NCBI GenBank assembly: GCA_963971575.1
Contig: OZ020618.1
Span: forward strand, 50,296,509-50,360,508
Length of the DNA stretch: 64,000 nt
DNA from: Liopterus haemorrhoidalis
Taxonomy: Eukaryota; Arthropoda; Insecta; Coleoptera; Dytiscidae
Direction: 5' to 3'
A program made the translations under genes and the position numbers. The stretch's first letter is position 1. Each line of letters opens with the position of its first letter. A model generated the notes under the pieces. It was not told the origin of the DNA and made no database searches. It worked only from the letters and a program-made list of their open reading frames with translations. Shown piece by piece: positions 1 through 11,823 of the stretch.

Positions 1-217
1 AATAAATAAAATAATTAACTTTCTGCTGCTGCAGACCATCTGCATATTTCTTTTGTAAGACTTAATAATAAAACAATTTTTTGTGGTTAAATTTTTTCCT
101 TTGCCCTAGCTCCCGTTCTTGTCCCGACAATATATATATATTATATATAGGGGGGCCGCAGACAATATTTAAGTTATTTTGGGAGGGTCCCATGCCAGAA
201 AAGGTTGAGAAACACTG
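1..217. mobile_element. right end of a hAT-type DNA transposon
   Basis: The segment ends at 217 with the outward-reading terminus CAGTGTTTCTCAACC on the minus strand, followed inward by a CTTTTCTGGCATGGGACCC block. This is the classic terminal sequence of hAT elements of the Charlie/SPIN kind. The left end lies outside the window, so the 8-bp target duplication cannot be tested. No transposase reading frame is visible. The assignment rests on the terminus only. Confidence 0.5.
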
Positions 218-1210
218 TTCTAGACCACTGAGTGTTAAACTAGGTTTATAATAGATATGTTATGGAACATAAGCATAAAAATTACACTATTTTCTTTGTC
301 TGTTTATTACAAACAGATGTTTTGAAGGGTCAAACCCATTGTTCTATTACGTATGCGCTATACTATGGAGTTATTATGCTTGCCTCAGGCGCAGAAATCA
401 TTCCGGTACCCTTTTTTTGGTCATAATTTCGACCCGTCATTCTTTCTTATTTGGTTATGACCAAAGATAGGAGCGCAAGACTAGTACTTTGCCTCGGGCG
501 CAGAAATACCTTTGTCCGGCTCTGTGTTCTTGTAATGTAAGAAATAAACAAAAACTTTTCGCTAATATTTCGCAAACATGTTTGAATGATTCACTAGGTT
601 GCTTCTGGTAAATTTTCAACAACCTTCAAAAATTGTAACAGACGACTCGTGCGAACAAGACCATGCCAGATCCAGCACACCACTGCAACCTTTCCAAAGT
701 TAGATAAATTCACAGGTCCAACGGTGTGGTCTTGTATCTGTTCGAAATGAGAAAATGTTATGTAATTAAAAGTTCAATTAACAGAGCTGCTCTAGTATTC
801 ATTTAAAATTAATATTGTGATTGGTGTAACAACTACTAACACAATACCAGTACAACACCCAACACAATTCCCGTTTTATCGTTTTCCAGAATACGTATAA
901 CTAATCTGTTTTTAGATTTAATGAGAGGCTGAACGTCATGAAATTTTACTATCCGGATATGAATCAAGTATTGCCGACACAATTTCCTATTGCTCGATTA
1001 TTCATGAACTTGTTTTGCCCACAAATGAGTCGCTGCTATAATCCTTTACTCTCAGGCTAGAGATACAGAAAATGTTAATTAATACACTGATTAACGACAC
1101 AGTACAATCAAAGTCTGTTGTAACCTTGCATCTGTATACAATATAGTTAACGGTTTTTCATTTTCATTAAAATTTTCTCAACTTAGTTAAAAGATATATG
1201 AGAAGGTAAC
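218..1210. other. AT-rich stretch with no recognisable gene
   Basis: No reading frame with a recognisable domain. A short block, GCCTCRGGCGCAGAAAT, occurs twice (about 382 and 492), suggesting an old local duplication or two decayed repeat ends. Confidence 0.4.
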
Positions 1211-1234
1211 ATTTTTACCGACCGCCAACATATA

Positions 1235-1963
1235 CGATTCAGCTATAATTTTTATTATTTTGTTAATTTTCGTCAATATTACAATGTAGTTCTTCAACAT
1301 AATGTCCATTTAACTGAATACATTTATCCCAACGATAAACTAATTTTTTTAAGCCGTCCTCAAAGAACTTTGACGGCTTTTATTGAGTTTCTGTTCTGGT
1401 CCCAACAGCCTTGGCACCCAGCGCGGCGAAACCTTGCTAACGCCCAAACAATCATGCAAGATGTCATGAACTTGCCGTGTACCTATCCCTAGACGCACAC
1501 TAATTTGACGAATAGTCATTCGCCTGTCCTCTTTCAGTAGGTCTTCGACGGCAGTAATGTTTCTTTCATTTACCGATGTGCTTGGGCGCCCACTGCGTGG
1601 ATCGTCTTCTAGTGATGTTCTACCGGTTTTAAAACGATCGATCCACCGATAAACAGTAATTTTCGATTCTACAGACTCACCAAATACTTCTTGCAGACGT
1701 TGAATAATTTCTGATGTTGTCACACCTTCTTTCCACAAAAAGAAAATTATTGCTCTTTGAGATTTTGCTGCGTCTTCCATGGTTAGAAAAACAGTGCTTT
1801 GAAAACGCGTCTATATCAGTCGAAAACCTAAATCAGACTGAATAATATTGTATTAGATAGTTGCATAACCATGTCAAGACTTGTCTGGCACCAATAACAT
1901 TGCCTATAAGTTCTGCGTAATTTAATTATTGCACAATTCCCAGAATTTAGGAAATATCCTTCG
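1235..1963 (-). mobile_element. mariner deletion derivative inserted in family 1 copy A
   Basis: The element is flanked by TA (1233-1234 and 1964-1965), the mariner target duplication. Its right terminus matches the TIR of a second copy at 25843-26570 (TTCCTAAATTCTGGGAATT region). At the left end about 25 bp of the TIR are missing just inside the first bases. It carries only the N-terminal DNA-binding part of the transposase and a short C-terminal tail; the catalytic core is gone. Both copies have the same deletion junction. Confidence 0.85.
1349..1780 (-). pseudogene. mariner transposase, N-terminal DNA-binding half
   Basis: An open frame of 143 codons starting at an ATG. Residues 1-60 form the first helix-turn-helix region, with the FFLWKEGVTTSEII and TVYRWIDRFKTGR motifs typical of mariner. 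Then follow the GRPSTSVNERNI linker and the second helix-turn-helix (MTIRQISVRLGIGTRQVHDIL, about residues 87-110). The frame breaks off after LGPEQKLN. The DD34D catalytic domain is deleted, so it could bind TIRs but not cut DNA. Whether it is expressed is unknown. Confidence 0.85.
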
Positions 1964-2068
1964 TATAAAGGAGGTATTGTGATCATACCGATTTTGACAT
2001 TTCGAGATTTCAATGGATCTCCACGAATTTAGGTCCCTACATAACGTTTTCACTATTTTTAGAATGAT

Positions 2069-2250
2069 GTCTGTCGGTCTGTCTGTCCGTCTGTCCGTCT
2101 GTCCGTCTGTCCGTCTGTCCGTCTGTCCGTCTGTCCGTCTGTCCGTCTGTCCGTCTGTCCGTCTGTCCGTCTGTCCGTCTGTCCGTCTGTCCGTCTGTCC
2201 GTCTGTCCGTCTGTCCGTCTGTCCGTCCGTCCGTCCGTCTCTCTGTCTGT
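2069..2250. repeat. (GTCCGTCT)n microsatellite core of family 1 copy A
   Basis: About 20 near-perfect 8-bp units, with GTCT and GTCC variants at the edges. Neither strand of the unit contains a stop in any frame, so all six frames are open here. The apparent Thr-Asp-Gly-Gln or Cys-Pro-Ser-Val proteins are artefacts of the repeat. Confidence 0.95.
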
Positions 2251-2517
2251 GTACACGTACAGAGCAAATTCGGCTAAAAGGATTTTTATGAAACTTCATA
2301 TTTAATGACTCGTGTCGATTTTAAGATTTTCGCGAATATTTAACAATATTTTTTTTTTTCGAATCTATTTTTTCATAGTTATATGTAACATTTCCATGGT
2401 CATGATAAATAATATCTCTGTTAGAAAATATTAGGCCATTATTTCTATTCTGCTGCAAGAATGTTGTTTATACAAGTACTTTGTGATGGCGGTCGGTCAT
2501 GTGGTGGCCACAGCTGA

Positions 2518-3446
2518 TTTTTTATTAAATTTTAATGGCCTTTGCCAATTCAGCAATTAGCCAGGACAATTCTTATTTTGAAAATTCTATGGTTGAACGA
2601 GATTCAAACCCGAGATCTTAGTCACTCGTGATCAAGTTTCACTTCCGTACAGTAAGATGCTCCAAACAAAGGTCTTAAACAGGCTTTTTCTTATGTTATT
2701 AAATGTATAACTATTCCTTTTTTTAAGTTTAAAAAATCACATGACGAGATAGATATAAAAAATATGTATTTAATGAAAAAATTAATATATTATTTTTAAT
2801 TTTGAGGCGCCCAGAACATTATCCGATAGGCACTTGTTTCTTGGTAACGGAAATGATCGTACCCTGCGAATAGAAGAAATTTCTTTTTTACTTATTTTTT
2901 TAAAATTTTTCCAATTGTTCATCAATTCTTCATTAAATTTGAGTTTAAGCTTGAAAATCCTACATATGCCTACTTTTATCTTTGCTAAATATATTTTTTC
3001 TCAAGTAGCCAATATTACTTTGCGCCAAAAATTCTAACCAACTTGCTAAATATAATTATAAAATAACCCCCTGCTTTGAAAAAGACCTCTATTTAACGCA
3101 TAAATTTTTTGTTAAGTACAAAGCAAACAATTTAAGACATGTGTTATGGCATGCAAAAGCTGTAAAACCTTTGAAATATTTAAAAACAGATTTTAAGAAT
3201 GTTTTACAAAAAATTTAAAATATTATGTTACAAAAATATACTGTGTTTAGATGAAATAAATTTAAAATCTTGCAGATACAAGTGGTTCAACGCTTGCAGC
3301 CAAAGGCTTATGTGGCGTCTATAATTCAATTTGTTTATTTACAATTACATAGCGGTTTTTTCTACAATTCAAAATATCCTATTAGTTAGACAAAAATTCG
3401 CTGAAAATTTTAAAGTATAAAGTATTATTAATTTTATTTCAGAGTA
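2518..3446. other. AT-rich spacer, possible decayed tRNA-like SINE
   Basis: No protein domain is seen. On the minus strand around 2590-2625 there is a tRNA B-box-like sequence (GGGTTTGAATCTCGTTC). No clear A box or tail accompanies it, so a SINE is only suggested. Confidence 0.3.
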
Positions 3447-3449
3447 TTA

Positions 3450-4483
3450 GGCCCAGTCTTTCCTGACAGATAAGGTTATCTGGAACTTCCTGTACTGAAT
3501 AAATGTCATCTCGTCTTTCAATACAAATTTATCTATCGGATAGATATTTATTTATTTATTTATTTAATACATCTGTCCCAACAGCATAGCCAAAATTGGA
3601 CAGGAACATAATTAACAATATTAAGACTTAAAAATTAAAAACTATTAAACATAAGAAATTATAATACACAAAAATAAGTAATTATTAGAACAGTTCAATT
3701 ATTGTATTCTGCTCATAATATGAACACATCCTGTTCAATGGGGATTTAAGGAATAGATTGGTATGTGCCTGAGGATGATAAAAAAGTGAGGAATGCCTTG
3801 TACGGAAAGATGGGATGTGGAAATTTAATTGTTGAAGGGAAAGTGGATCGTCAATTAGTTTTAATGCTAATTTGTTAAGATAATTTTTGGAGCTTAACTC
3901 ACGATGCTCACTTAAAGATTTGATGGAAAAAATATTAAGAAGGGTACTATATGACAGATCGAGGGGTAAGATCCCATAACTTTAAATTAGATGAACTTTA
4001 AAATTTTTTGTTGCACTTTTTCAATGGCATTCTTTTGAATCTCATAAATGGGATCCCATACTATTGAACAATATTCAATTTTGGAGCGAATGAATGCATA
4101 ATAAAGTGTGAAGATAACGTTTATATTCGAAAAAGTGCGTGAATTCCTGATAATAAATCCTAGCATTTTATAGGACGAAGAACAAATCGTATCTATATGC
4201 GAGTTGAAAGTAAGTCTACTATCAAACTCAATGCCCAGATCTCGGGTACTTTGGCAACGAATAAGCAACTGATTAAGTATCGAATAGGAGAAAATAGTGT
4301 TGTTACATTTTCGTGTAAATGTCAGAATTTTGCATTTAGAAAGAGCATTATCTAACGGATAATGAGACTGACGTATTGAATTCACTGATTGGTATTGATA
4401 TTTATTCAACAGATGAAGTTCCAGATAACCTTATCTGTCAGATAGTTAACTAAAGATTTAATTGAAGGTGGAAAGACTAGGCC
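3450..4483. mobile_element. MITE with TTA target duplication, filled by a LINE
   Basis: The ends GGCCCAGTCTTTCC (3450) and GGAAAGACTAGGCC (to 4483) are inverted repeats. A second, longer inverted block, CAGATAAGGTTATCTGGAAC, lies just inside. TTA flanks both ends (3447-3449, 4484-4486). A TWA target and GGCC-type ends fit PIF/Harbinger MITEs. Most of the interior is a LINE 3' part (3540-4410) that inserted into it. Confidence 0.65.
3540..4410 (-). pseudogene. LINE reverse transcriptase, C-terminal part with (AAAT)n tail
   Basis: Minus-strand frame of 140 codons (3987-4409) with the after-catalysis region of a Jockey/CR1-like reverse transcriptase: KCKILTFTRK, RDLGIEFDSRLTFNSHID, and YYAFIRSKIEYCSIVWDP. 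The palm motifs (YADD and upstream) are absent. The element is 5'-truncated, and about 380 bases of degenerate 3' sequence end in a (TAAA)n tail at about 3547-3565. Dead copy. Confidence 0.8.
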
Positions 4484-4486
4484 TTA

Positions 4487-4984
4487 GTGTTGTATAAGAA
4501 ACTATATGGTTGTGCGCCCATTTAAACGAAAGGAACAAACTATGTTTTGGGAATTAACAACTGGATTTAAAAAATATAAGCATTTACAATATCAATGTTG
4601 GTTAGATCTTTCTATGAACCTGTATAAAATGTCACAAATCTGAGTAAATTTTTCTTATTTATTTATTTTTTTCTTGTAAATGTGTTTGATGCCTAAATTG
4701 TGGTCTAAAAATAAATAATTCAGTGGCACGGGTGCCGAAACCCCATGGGTCGTTCAGTGCTGGTAATATTTAAACATAAACACACCGCTCAGAGTTGGTC
4801 CAGATACGTCAGCATCTCTTCACGTCCGAGTAGGAGGTAAACAGATGTCACGCCCAAGTAATATGGAGCAACGGTAGCTTCCACAACAAACGTAAACACA
4901 GCTGAAAAAGCGATAGCATGCTCTTTATAATAACTCTCATTATATACCTTTAATTTCTGAAGAATAAGAAGGTAATATACAAGG
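4487..4984. other. no gene recognised
   Basis: AT-rich with a slightly more GC-balanced patch near 4730-4870. No domain or repeat boundary could be supported. Confidence 0.3.
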
Positions 4985-5585
4985 TGTAGGGAATGCTGGG
5001 AGGAAAGAATGAAGGAAAAATAATAAGGCAAGTTGTCGGTATGGGGAGAGACAAGAGAAGAGTTCTTTTGGAGGTGTAGAAAGAAGGAATAAGAGAAGCA
5101 GAGAGAAAAAGTAACGGAGGAACAGATATAGTAGAAGGATAGAGAAGGGGGGATAAGGAGGTACAGGGCCAGGAAAGAACAGACAGAATAGACAAATAGA
5201 TTGTGAAAAGATATAAAGAGATACGAGTGATCAGAATACCAAGATACTAGAAGAGGAAAAGAGAAAAATCAGGGGGTAGAGTCAAGAGGATAGCGAGGTT
5301 AAGATGTGGAAACCAAGAACAAAACAACAGATACTGGGCAAAGCCAGATGACAAGCTCTGTAGAAGGTGTTATGAAGAAGAGGAAACGATAGAGCATTTA
5401 GCGAAGAGATGCAGAGAGATGGCAGTCTGGGAGGAAGAAATAAAGGAACTGATGAGTGAGGAAGGCAAGGAAGAAAGATGTACGAGAGAACTGGAGGCAA
5501 GAAGGAAAGAGATCGGAGAGGGAAGCATGAATGAGAATAGAAAGAAAGAGAGGGACACCGGAGGAAGAATAAATAAATGAAATAA
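4985..5585 (+). pseudogene. LINE C-terminal region with CCHC zinc finger
   Basis: A purine-rich stretch whose plus-strand frame (about 5240-5575) reads IARLRCGNQEQNNRYW and CRRCYEEEETIEHLAKRC. That is C-x2-C-x7-H-x4-C, the zinc finger that follows the reverse transcriptase in several non-LTR elements. It ends in AATAAATAAATG. The 5' part is frameshifted. The minus-strand Ser/Leu-rich frames here are shadows of the purine bias. Confidence 0.65.
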
Positions 5586-5881
5586 CAAATATTGTAGTAA
5601 AATTCATAGCGTTCACAGATATGAAAATTAATGCGTAACGAATGTTGTGACATCTGTGTTTTTTTCAAACCAACTACGATGGAATAAATGCAGTTATGTG
5701 ATTTAACGGACCCGCCATCAACTAGAACGTGATTTCTTACTTAATTTTAATAACAATTATAACCGCAACAACAGCAATTCTTTTTCGTTTGACGATTTTC
5801 GAAATTTGTTTGTGAGAAAGTATTTTTTAGGTATGTAAAGTATGATAGCTTATATGTGTTAATATGTCTGTCTCATTAAAA

Positions 5882-7098
5882 TGTGACCAGACTTCCTGTT
5901 TTCCCAAGATATATCCTGTTTTTTCACTTCGCAGGGGTTGTCCTGGCTTTTTTTTTTTAATTACCATATTACCATTTTGAAACAATTAGATGTTCACCAA
6001 AAATGGACAAATTATTTCAAACAATGCAATTCGTAGGATTGCTATTCAGAATTATTAATAATGATTCAATTTATTTTCTGCATTTTTTGGACAGATATGT
6101 TGAACGATTTTTGAAACAATGACAAATGCAAGGAACAGATTTGAGATTAAATACATTAAAGGAATTTTATTAACAATATTTAATTTAAAAATGGACTGTA
6201 CACAATTCTATAATTACTTATTAAGTGAACCCAATTTGTTGGAACAAATTCATTCATTGTACAAATATTAGAATATGTTATTTTACCAAATTATTTATTA
6301 AAAAATGTTTATTTTGAATATATTTATATGCTTGCCAAAGAAAATTGTTATTAAGGCCCGTACTCATAGTCAGTTCTCTGATTTATAGGGTTTTCGATTT
6401 GTAAATAGAGATTTGATCTGAGATTGCCCTGAAATCACTCTGAAATCAATCCGTAACGTCACGCTCTGTACTAGAGCGATCTGGTAGAGACTACAGCTAT
6501 CTGTTTGTTTTCCTGATTGTCGGTGTAACATTTTCCACATCATTTTTTGCTCCTATTATTTCGTCTTTTGCGAATATATGTCTCGCGTAATCACAATTCG
6601 CTAAAATATAATAATCCACCAATGCATTTTTTTTTTGTAGTCATAACCCACTACGACAAGAAATGTTGAAAATATAACCGAAAATCAAATATCTAACAAA
6701 ACAATGAGGTTATATTTGTATTTTGGCGCAATCTTTTAGGATTGTTCTACTTGATCTGTGTCGTAACACCGATCAAATTAAGCGCTCCGAAAACACTCGC
6801 GTTACGATCGACCGAGTAAATCGAAAATTAATTTGAGCTCCAACTGCTCTAAGCCAAATCGAAAACGTTATTAGTTACGACTCATAGTCCATGCTTCGGG
6901 CACTTTTTTATGAAGAATATTATTATTTATCAAGTGTTTTATTATATTTGATTGATTTTTATCGCATTAAATGTTTACAATTGTATCAATGTATTTTTTT
7001 AATACAAAAATGGATTTTTTTTTGTTCTAGTTTTGATAATGCTAAATGTCCTGGGATTTCAGATATTTGTCCTGGTTTTGTAAAAATACGTCTGGTTA
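5882..7098. mobile_element. hAT-like non-autonomous element with 8-bp duplication
   Basis: The same 8 bases, CATTAAAA, stand at 5874-5881 and 7099-7106. Inside them the ends are inverted: TGTGACCAGACTTCCTG at the left and, read from the other strand, TAACCAGACGTATTT at the right, each followed by CCTG/CAGG-rich blocks. The 8-bp duplication favours a hAT-like element, but the ends do not start with CAG, so the superfamily is uncertain. No transposase frame is seen. Confidence 0.55.
6357..6893. mobile_element. possible MITE nested in the hAT-like element
   Basis: The two ends are imperfectly inverted over about 50 bases. The best-matching parts are ACT...AGTC near each tip and TTTTCGATTT about 35 bases in. 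The GC content is higher than the surroundings. The target duplication is not clear. Confidence 0.3.
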
Positions 7099-7106
7099 CA
7101 TTAAAA

Positions 7107-7823
7107 CAACGCACTAACTATGGGTTTGAAAAACAGTCGATCATCGATGACGCATAATCTATTAATTCAGAGCTGTGAACGGTCGCTTGCGTTACCATAT
7201 GACAAACTTGTTAGTGACAATCAACAGTGAACAGCTCATATCGTATAGTTTGCTAATTTTAGAGATGTGAACGTAGCTTAACAGTATTTCTGACAAGACT
7301 AAGTATTGTGCATATCAAAATTTTCCAAAGCTTTCTTCTGCAACCCTTCATAAATTAAAGTCTTAAAAGAAAGTCTTCATCACAAAGTGATATTCTAACA
7401 TTTCAAAAGCTATGTAAGTATATAAAACTGAAACATCAAAGATCATCTGAAACCATTACTTTGTAGAACATTTTTGACAGTTTCGTATTTCTTTTGAAAG
7501 TATCTGTATTGTGTAAGGGCGTTAGTTAGCGAGATGCGGGTGTTGGTGGGACGAGATGGGGTACATTGAATGACGTGAGTGTGGATTAGCAGCTAGCTCA
7601 AACACTTAGCGATACCCGGTGCTCGGTGCTAGTTTCAAACCCAGCTGACAGCTTACCAGATTCAACTTGTTGTCTTTTTGTTTCCGGTTTCAACAACAAA
7701 ACTGTAAGGTGAGGAAAGTTTTAACAGTGCGATTGCCAAACTGGATCAAAAGTAAATGGTAACATTTCAAAAAAACGTGCACTGGTACGGGGGTCAAGCT
7801 AGAATTATTGAGAATAAGTCACA
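7107..7823. other. no gene recognised
   Basis: Mixed AT-rich sequence. A block at about 7180-7282 ends in GAACGTAGCTTAAC, like the ends of a MITE, but its partner end is not convincing. Confidence 0.3.
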
Positions 7824-7825
7824 TA

Positions 7826-9002
7826 TAGTCGAATTGCTGATAGGTGACTGTTACATGTATGTATCCAAGTAGTGCATTGATATAATAATCTAGTTACCAT
7901 TTTTCAGCTATTTTAAAAATGTTTTTTGTTATTTGTCTTAGCTGTCAGTGTCTGTTAATAATATTAATTAATAGACCTTGCGGCCCATTATTAAATTCAC
8001 AAACTTTAATTTTAAATCTGATGGAATATTTTAATTCCGAAAAAGAGAACAATGGGCCACTTATTTTTCTATCTTGTGTCCATCAAAGAGTAGCAGCTGC
8101 CTTAAAGATTTCGGAATCAACAATTCGTAGAATTATAAAATGTAATAAATCTGAACTTCTCACTAACAAAATCACGAGAAAACGAAGGAAATTAAAATCT
8201 TTATTTTATTTATACATTGGCACAAACGTATGGTCATGAAGTACTAAGATTACCTCCTTTTCACTGCCAGTTTAACCCCATTGAACTAATTTGGGGTATA
8301 ACAAAAAATTATTATGATATACATATTGGTTAAAACGGATATAGTGATAACGAAGTTTTAAAAATGTGGCAAGTAGCCTGTGATCAAATTAGTTGTGAAA
8401 CTTGGGCAAAATCTGTTAAAAAAATCGAGATTTTAATAAATGAATGGTGGGAAAGGGAAAGGATTGTTGATGATATTAATCCAATAATTATAAATACAAG
8501 AAATGACAGCGCTAGTACAGATGACGACGATATCATGCATTACAGTGACTTATTTTTTTAAAATAAAAATAAACATTTAAATACAACTTGTAGCAATATT
8601 TTATATGAATAAATATATTTTTACTTAATATTTTATTACTTTGTACTTAGGGGAAACAAAAATTTAATTTAATTAAACAACAAATTATAATCCAAAATTT
8701 AGGTATGAGTATAAGTTTTTCCATATTTATAATTATTACCTTAAAATTAATAATTTTGTTTGTTTGAGTACTGCTGTGAATTTATTTTCGTGGTCAAATT
8801 AGTAAAGATATTTACGAATCATGCCGTTACTTTCTAATGCTTTGTTTTTTATTAAAATAATTTGGAAGGTTAGTTGTCAACTTGCGTCACTATACGTTAC
8901 TATGGATATGCAAATAATTATAATGATATAGAGAGAGAAAGCATATAGTATTGTATATCGATACTTGTAGCAACGAACAGTCACCTATCAGCAATCCGAC
9001 TA
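7826..9002 (+). mobile_element. IS630/Tc1-like transposon, internally deleted
   Basis: Terminal inverted repeats of about 27 bp: TAGTCGAATTGCTGATAGG at the left and the same with one change on the other strand at the right. TA flanks both ends (7824-7825, 9003-9004). Length 1177 bp. It carries the first and last parts of a DDE transposase joined by a deletion, so it cannot move by itself. Confidence 0.85.
8010..8561 (+). pseudogene. IS630/Tc1-like transposase remnant, N- and C-terminal parts
   Basis: The first part (about 8010-8215) contains a helix-turn-helix, VHQRVAAALKISESTIRRI. A frame change at about 8215 leads into YGHEVLRLPPFHCQFNPIELIW, which is the third catalytic block of a transposase family common in insects (consensus LRLPPYHC-LNPIE-IW), and an acidic C-terminus ending at 8561. 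The segment with the first two catalytic aspartates is missing, and there is a stop at about 8331. Confidence 0.75.
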
Positions 9003-9004
9003 TA

Positions 9005-9885
9005 GTTCATATTTTTAAGATTTTATTTTAAACTAGCTGTGGTACCCGTTCTTCGTATGGCTTTTGTACTGTATATTTTTGCTATAACGTAAATGATAAA
9101 TAAGATATTTTTGTTTCAAGTAGAACAGAAAATCATCGTTTATTTATTTTACACCGATTAAACTATTATTTTGAAACTATTAATAATATTATAGATGGTC
9201 AGTCCATTATCCCGTTTTTTAGTTTTAACATTTACCACTACCCGGTACAAAATCCTAGCTTTATCTTTATTCCAGTACTAAGTACCTTGTCAAATAGCAA
9301 CTCACCAATTCACAGAACATCAAGAACAGTTAACCAATATATCATAAACATGGATATTTTCTTTGGCTCTTTAAATTCATTTAAAAAAAACAATAAAAAA
9401 TAATATAAGTAGCCTTCGATATAATTAACTTTATTCAAAATAAAATAATAATTCTTTATCTTAATTTCTTAATGTATACGTTAAATGTAAAATATTTTAT
9501 AATTTTCAATAAAAATGTTTAAAGGAAAAATTTAATTCAGCTAGTTAAAATACACAAGCACACAACTAGATACGTAGTCATTTCAATTCTGACGTCAACA
9601 AATCTGTTTACACAACTAACATTAATATATTTCTTTAAAAATGTAACACATTGAAAAACATAGATAAAAAAAATGTTAAAGCCTAATTTAGGCGTTAAAA
9701 TTCTTAGTTTCAAGCAATACGTAAAAATTAGTTAAAATAGGCAAAAATGCAAACATTTATTTGCAAATAATGATAAGAAATTGTATGAAATGCACTTATT
9801 TTTAATTTCAGTGCCATCCTGTAAAGACTGAAAATAAGCAAATATCTAAAAATCCGGTATCTATTTATCAATATAAACAAAAAAA
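9005..9885. other. AT-rich spacer
   Basis: No frame or structure is supported. The AACTAGCTGTGGTACCCGTT at about 9033 resembles a motif common at the edges of insect interspersed repeats, but no element can be delimited. Confidence 0.3.
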
Positions 9886-10446
9886 TCAGCTGTGGCCACC
9901 ATAGGACTGACCGCCATCACAAAGTACTTGTATAAAATACATTCTAGCAGCAGAGTAGAAATAACTAATATTCTAATATTTTCTAACAGAGATATTATTT
10001 TTCATAACCATGGAAACGTTACATATAAGTATAAAAAAAAATCTCAAATAAAAGTTGTTAGTTATTGCTTTTGTAGTAACTTTTGTTAAATACATTTTTT
10101 CTAAATATTTTTCTGTTAAATATTCGCAAAAATCTTAAAATCGACACGAGTAAACTCCCATTTCTAGTCAACCGATTTTTACCAAAAGTTGATCAGCTCG
10201 TAACATTGATGTCAAAAGCTTTAATATGAAGTATCATAAAAATGCTTTTAGCCGAATTTGCTCGAACACAGACAGACAGACGGACAGACAGACAGACATA
10301 CGGACAGACAGACCGACAGACATCATGCTAAAATAGTCAAGACGTTATGTAGGGGCCTCAATTCGTGGAGATCCATCGAAATCTCGAAATGTCAAAATCG
10401 GTATGATCTCAATATCTCCCTTATATATCTTGGCGGTCGGTAAAAA
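9886..10446 (-). mobile_element. family 1 (GTCY) element, copy B
   Basis: Reverse orientation: begins TCAGCTGTGGCCACC (hairpin side) and ends GGCGGTCGGTAAAAA. The core is a short GACA/GACGGACA array (about 10268-10322). It aligns along its whole length with copies A, C, D, E and F. No coding capacity. Confidence 0.8.
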
Positions 10447-11177
10447 AGAGGGATATTATCAATACAGTAGCAGTGCGGTAGTGAACCTCACTACAGCTCG
10501 GTAAGATTAATTTGAGACGTTGATTTTCCAATTCTTCTTGTTGACGTGTTCTTTTGTTGAAAACATTTTGTTCAATAAAATAAATGTACGACTTTATTAT
10601 TTAAAGTTTATTTAAAGATCTGACTGTTTTAAAAATACAAGGAAAAGGTGTCGTTAGAGAAGACCACGTGATAAGGTTCGCATACGTTGTATTTTGTTCT
10701 CGTGAAGATCTGAAACTCTCCAACAAACTGACTGAATACAAAACAAATTGTATTATGTCAGAGAGTTTCTTTGTTCGAATTGAGAGATCTCCTAACACAA
10801 GATCATGAACAGAAATGAGAATCGTAAAGTTTCATCAATTTTACGTATAGTACTGACTCGCTTTGCTCCGTATTAACTTTGCAGATAAAAGATTTCAGAC
10901 AAACTCATGGAGAAAATATCATTTTATTCTTATTATTCTTATACCATTTGAATAAACTTTCAAAGGGTACACTAAATATGTATTTATTATCTCAGGAGGT
11001 AACATTTCAAACGTTATTTGTCACACAAAATTCAAAATTAAGATATTGGAATCAGTGTCTTCCCTTTAGTTAAATATATAATATAAAATCATTAAATTAA
11101 TCAAAAACGTGTTTTGTACCATTTAAAACGCACAAATAAGAACAAGAAACATTTTAGAAAGTGCGCTTTTTATCCTT
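10447..11177. other. no gene recognised
   Basis: AT-rich, no domains, no clear repeat ends. Confidence 0.3.
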
Positions 11178-11200
11178 TTTTAGGATTTTGTATGTATGAC

Positions 11201-11423
11201 CAGCCTCGATAAGAGTGGGGGGGGGGAATTCCCGGGGCCCCCAGGTGTTTGGGGCTCCAGAATCGGCGCGTGACCGTCACTCACTTGTATTTGGAAGTGA
11301 GGACATTTTTTTTTGCTCATCACTTACTCAATTGATCATTATCCGGGGCCCCCAAAGAAGGTTTCTCCCCGAGGCCCGCAAAGAAAAATTTTCCCCGGGG
11401 CTCCAGAAGTCCTCTGGGCCCTG
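11201..11423. mobile_element. GC-rich hAT MITE with perfect 8-bp duplication
   Basis: TGTATGAC flanks both sides (11193-11200, 11424-11431). The element starts CAGCCTCGAT and ends GGGCCCTG. Its interior has GGGGCCCCC blocks and a GAAGTGAGGACATTTTTTTT-like tract also found in the nested hAT MITE at 35971-36141, so the two are related. It sits inside the family 2 copy, whose sequence resumes exactly at the duplication. Confidence 0.8.
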
Positions 11424-11823
11424 TGTATGACCACCAAAAAACAAAACCCTTATAACGTCACTCATGTGTCTGTCTGTCTGTACGGTAGAAATTGTAGACA
11501 AAAGGATTAACATAGAAAGTTGAAATTTGGTATGCTTATACAACTCTTTGACCCACATATAGAAACCAGTGGCGAAGGAAGACCTCCGCTAGACTTGCCC
11601 TCCCATAAAAAAAATAATAATAAAAGAAAATACAATTTTTTTTTTAATTTAAAAAAAGATTTAGGTAAATCTTCAAAAATACATCAAATTATGTCCTATA
11701 CAATTTTTTGTCCAGGGCTTGGTTTACTAGTTACGAATTATTTTAAACTTTAATGTTTAATAACTTCCGTTTCCGGTTTCGGATTTTAATAAAAAAACAA
11801 TAGGGTTCTTCCAAATTATTAGG

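Larger units (their letters stand above)
1211..2517 (+). mobile_element. family 1 (GTCY) element, copy A, split by a mariner
   Basis: Left end TTTTTACCGACCGCCAACAT, right end GATGGCGGTCGGT then the hairpin CTGTGG/CCACAG (here CATGTGGTGGCCACAG) and CTGA-TTT. ACCGACCGCCA near both ends forms an 11-bp subterminal inverted repeat. The core is a long (GTCCGTCT)n array. Five other copies in the window share the whole plan. The plan is that of DINE-1/mini-me elements, non-autonomous relatives of Helentrons (inference). A mariner derivative (1235-1963) sits in the TATATA tract near the left end; without it the element is about 580 bp. No protein is encoded. Confidence 0.75.

Noticed and set aside
1922..2299. 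Long frames on both strands rich in Thr-Asp-Gly-Arg-Gln or Cys-Pro-Ser-Val
   Set aside because: The 8-bp GTCCGTCT unit has no stop in any frame on either strand, so the frames are artefacts of the microsatellite.
4950..5668. Ser/Leu-rich minus-strand frames with apparent membrane segments
   Set aside because: They are complements of the purine-rich LINE coding strand, where CCHC and conserved RT C-terminal motifs are readable.
10258..10443. Small plus-strand protein of 61 codons
   Set aside because: It lies wholly inside a reverse family 1 element and runs through the GACA core.
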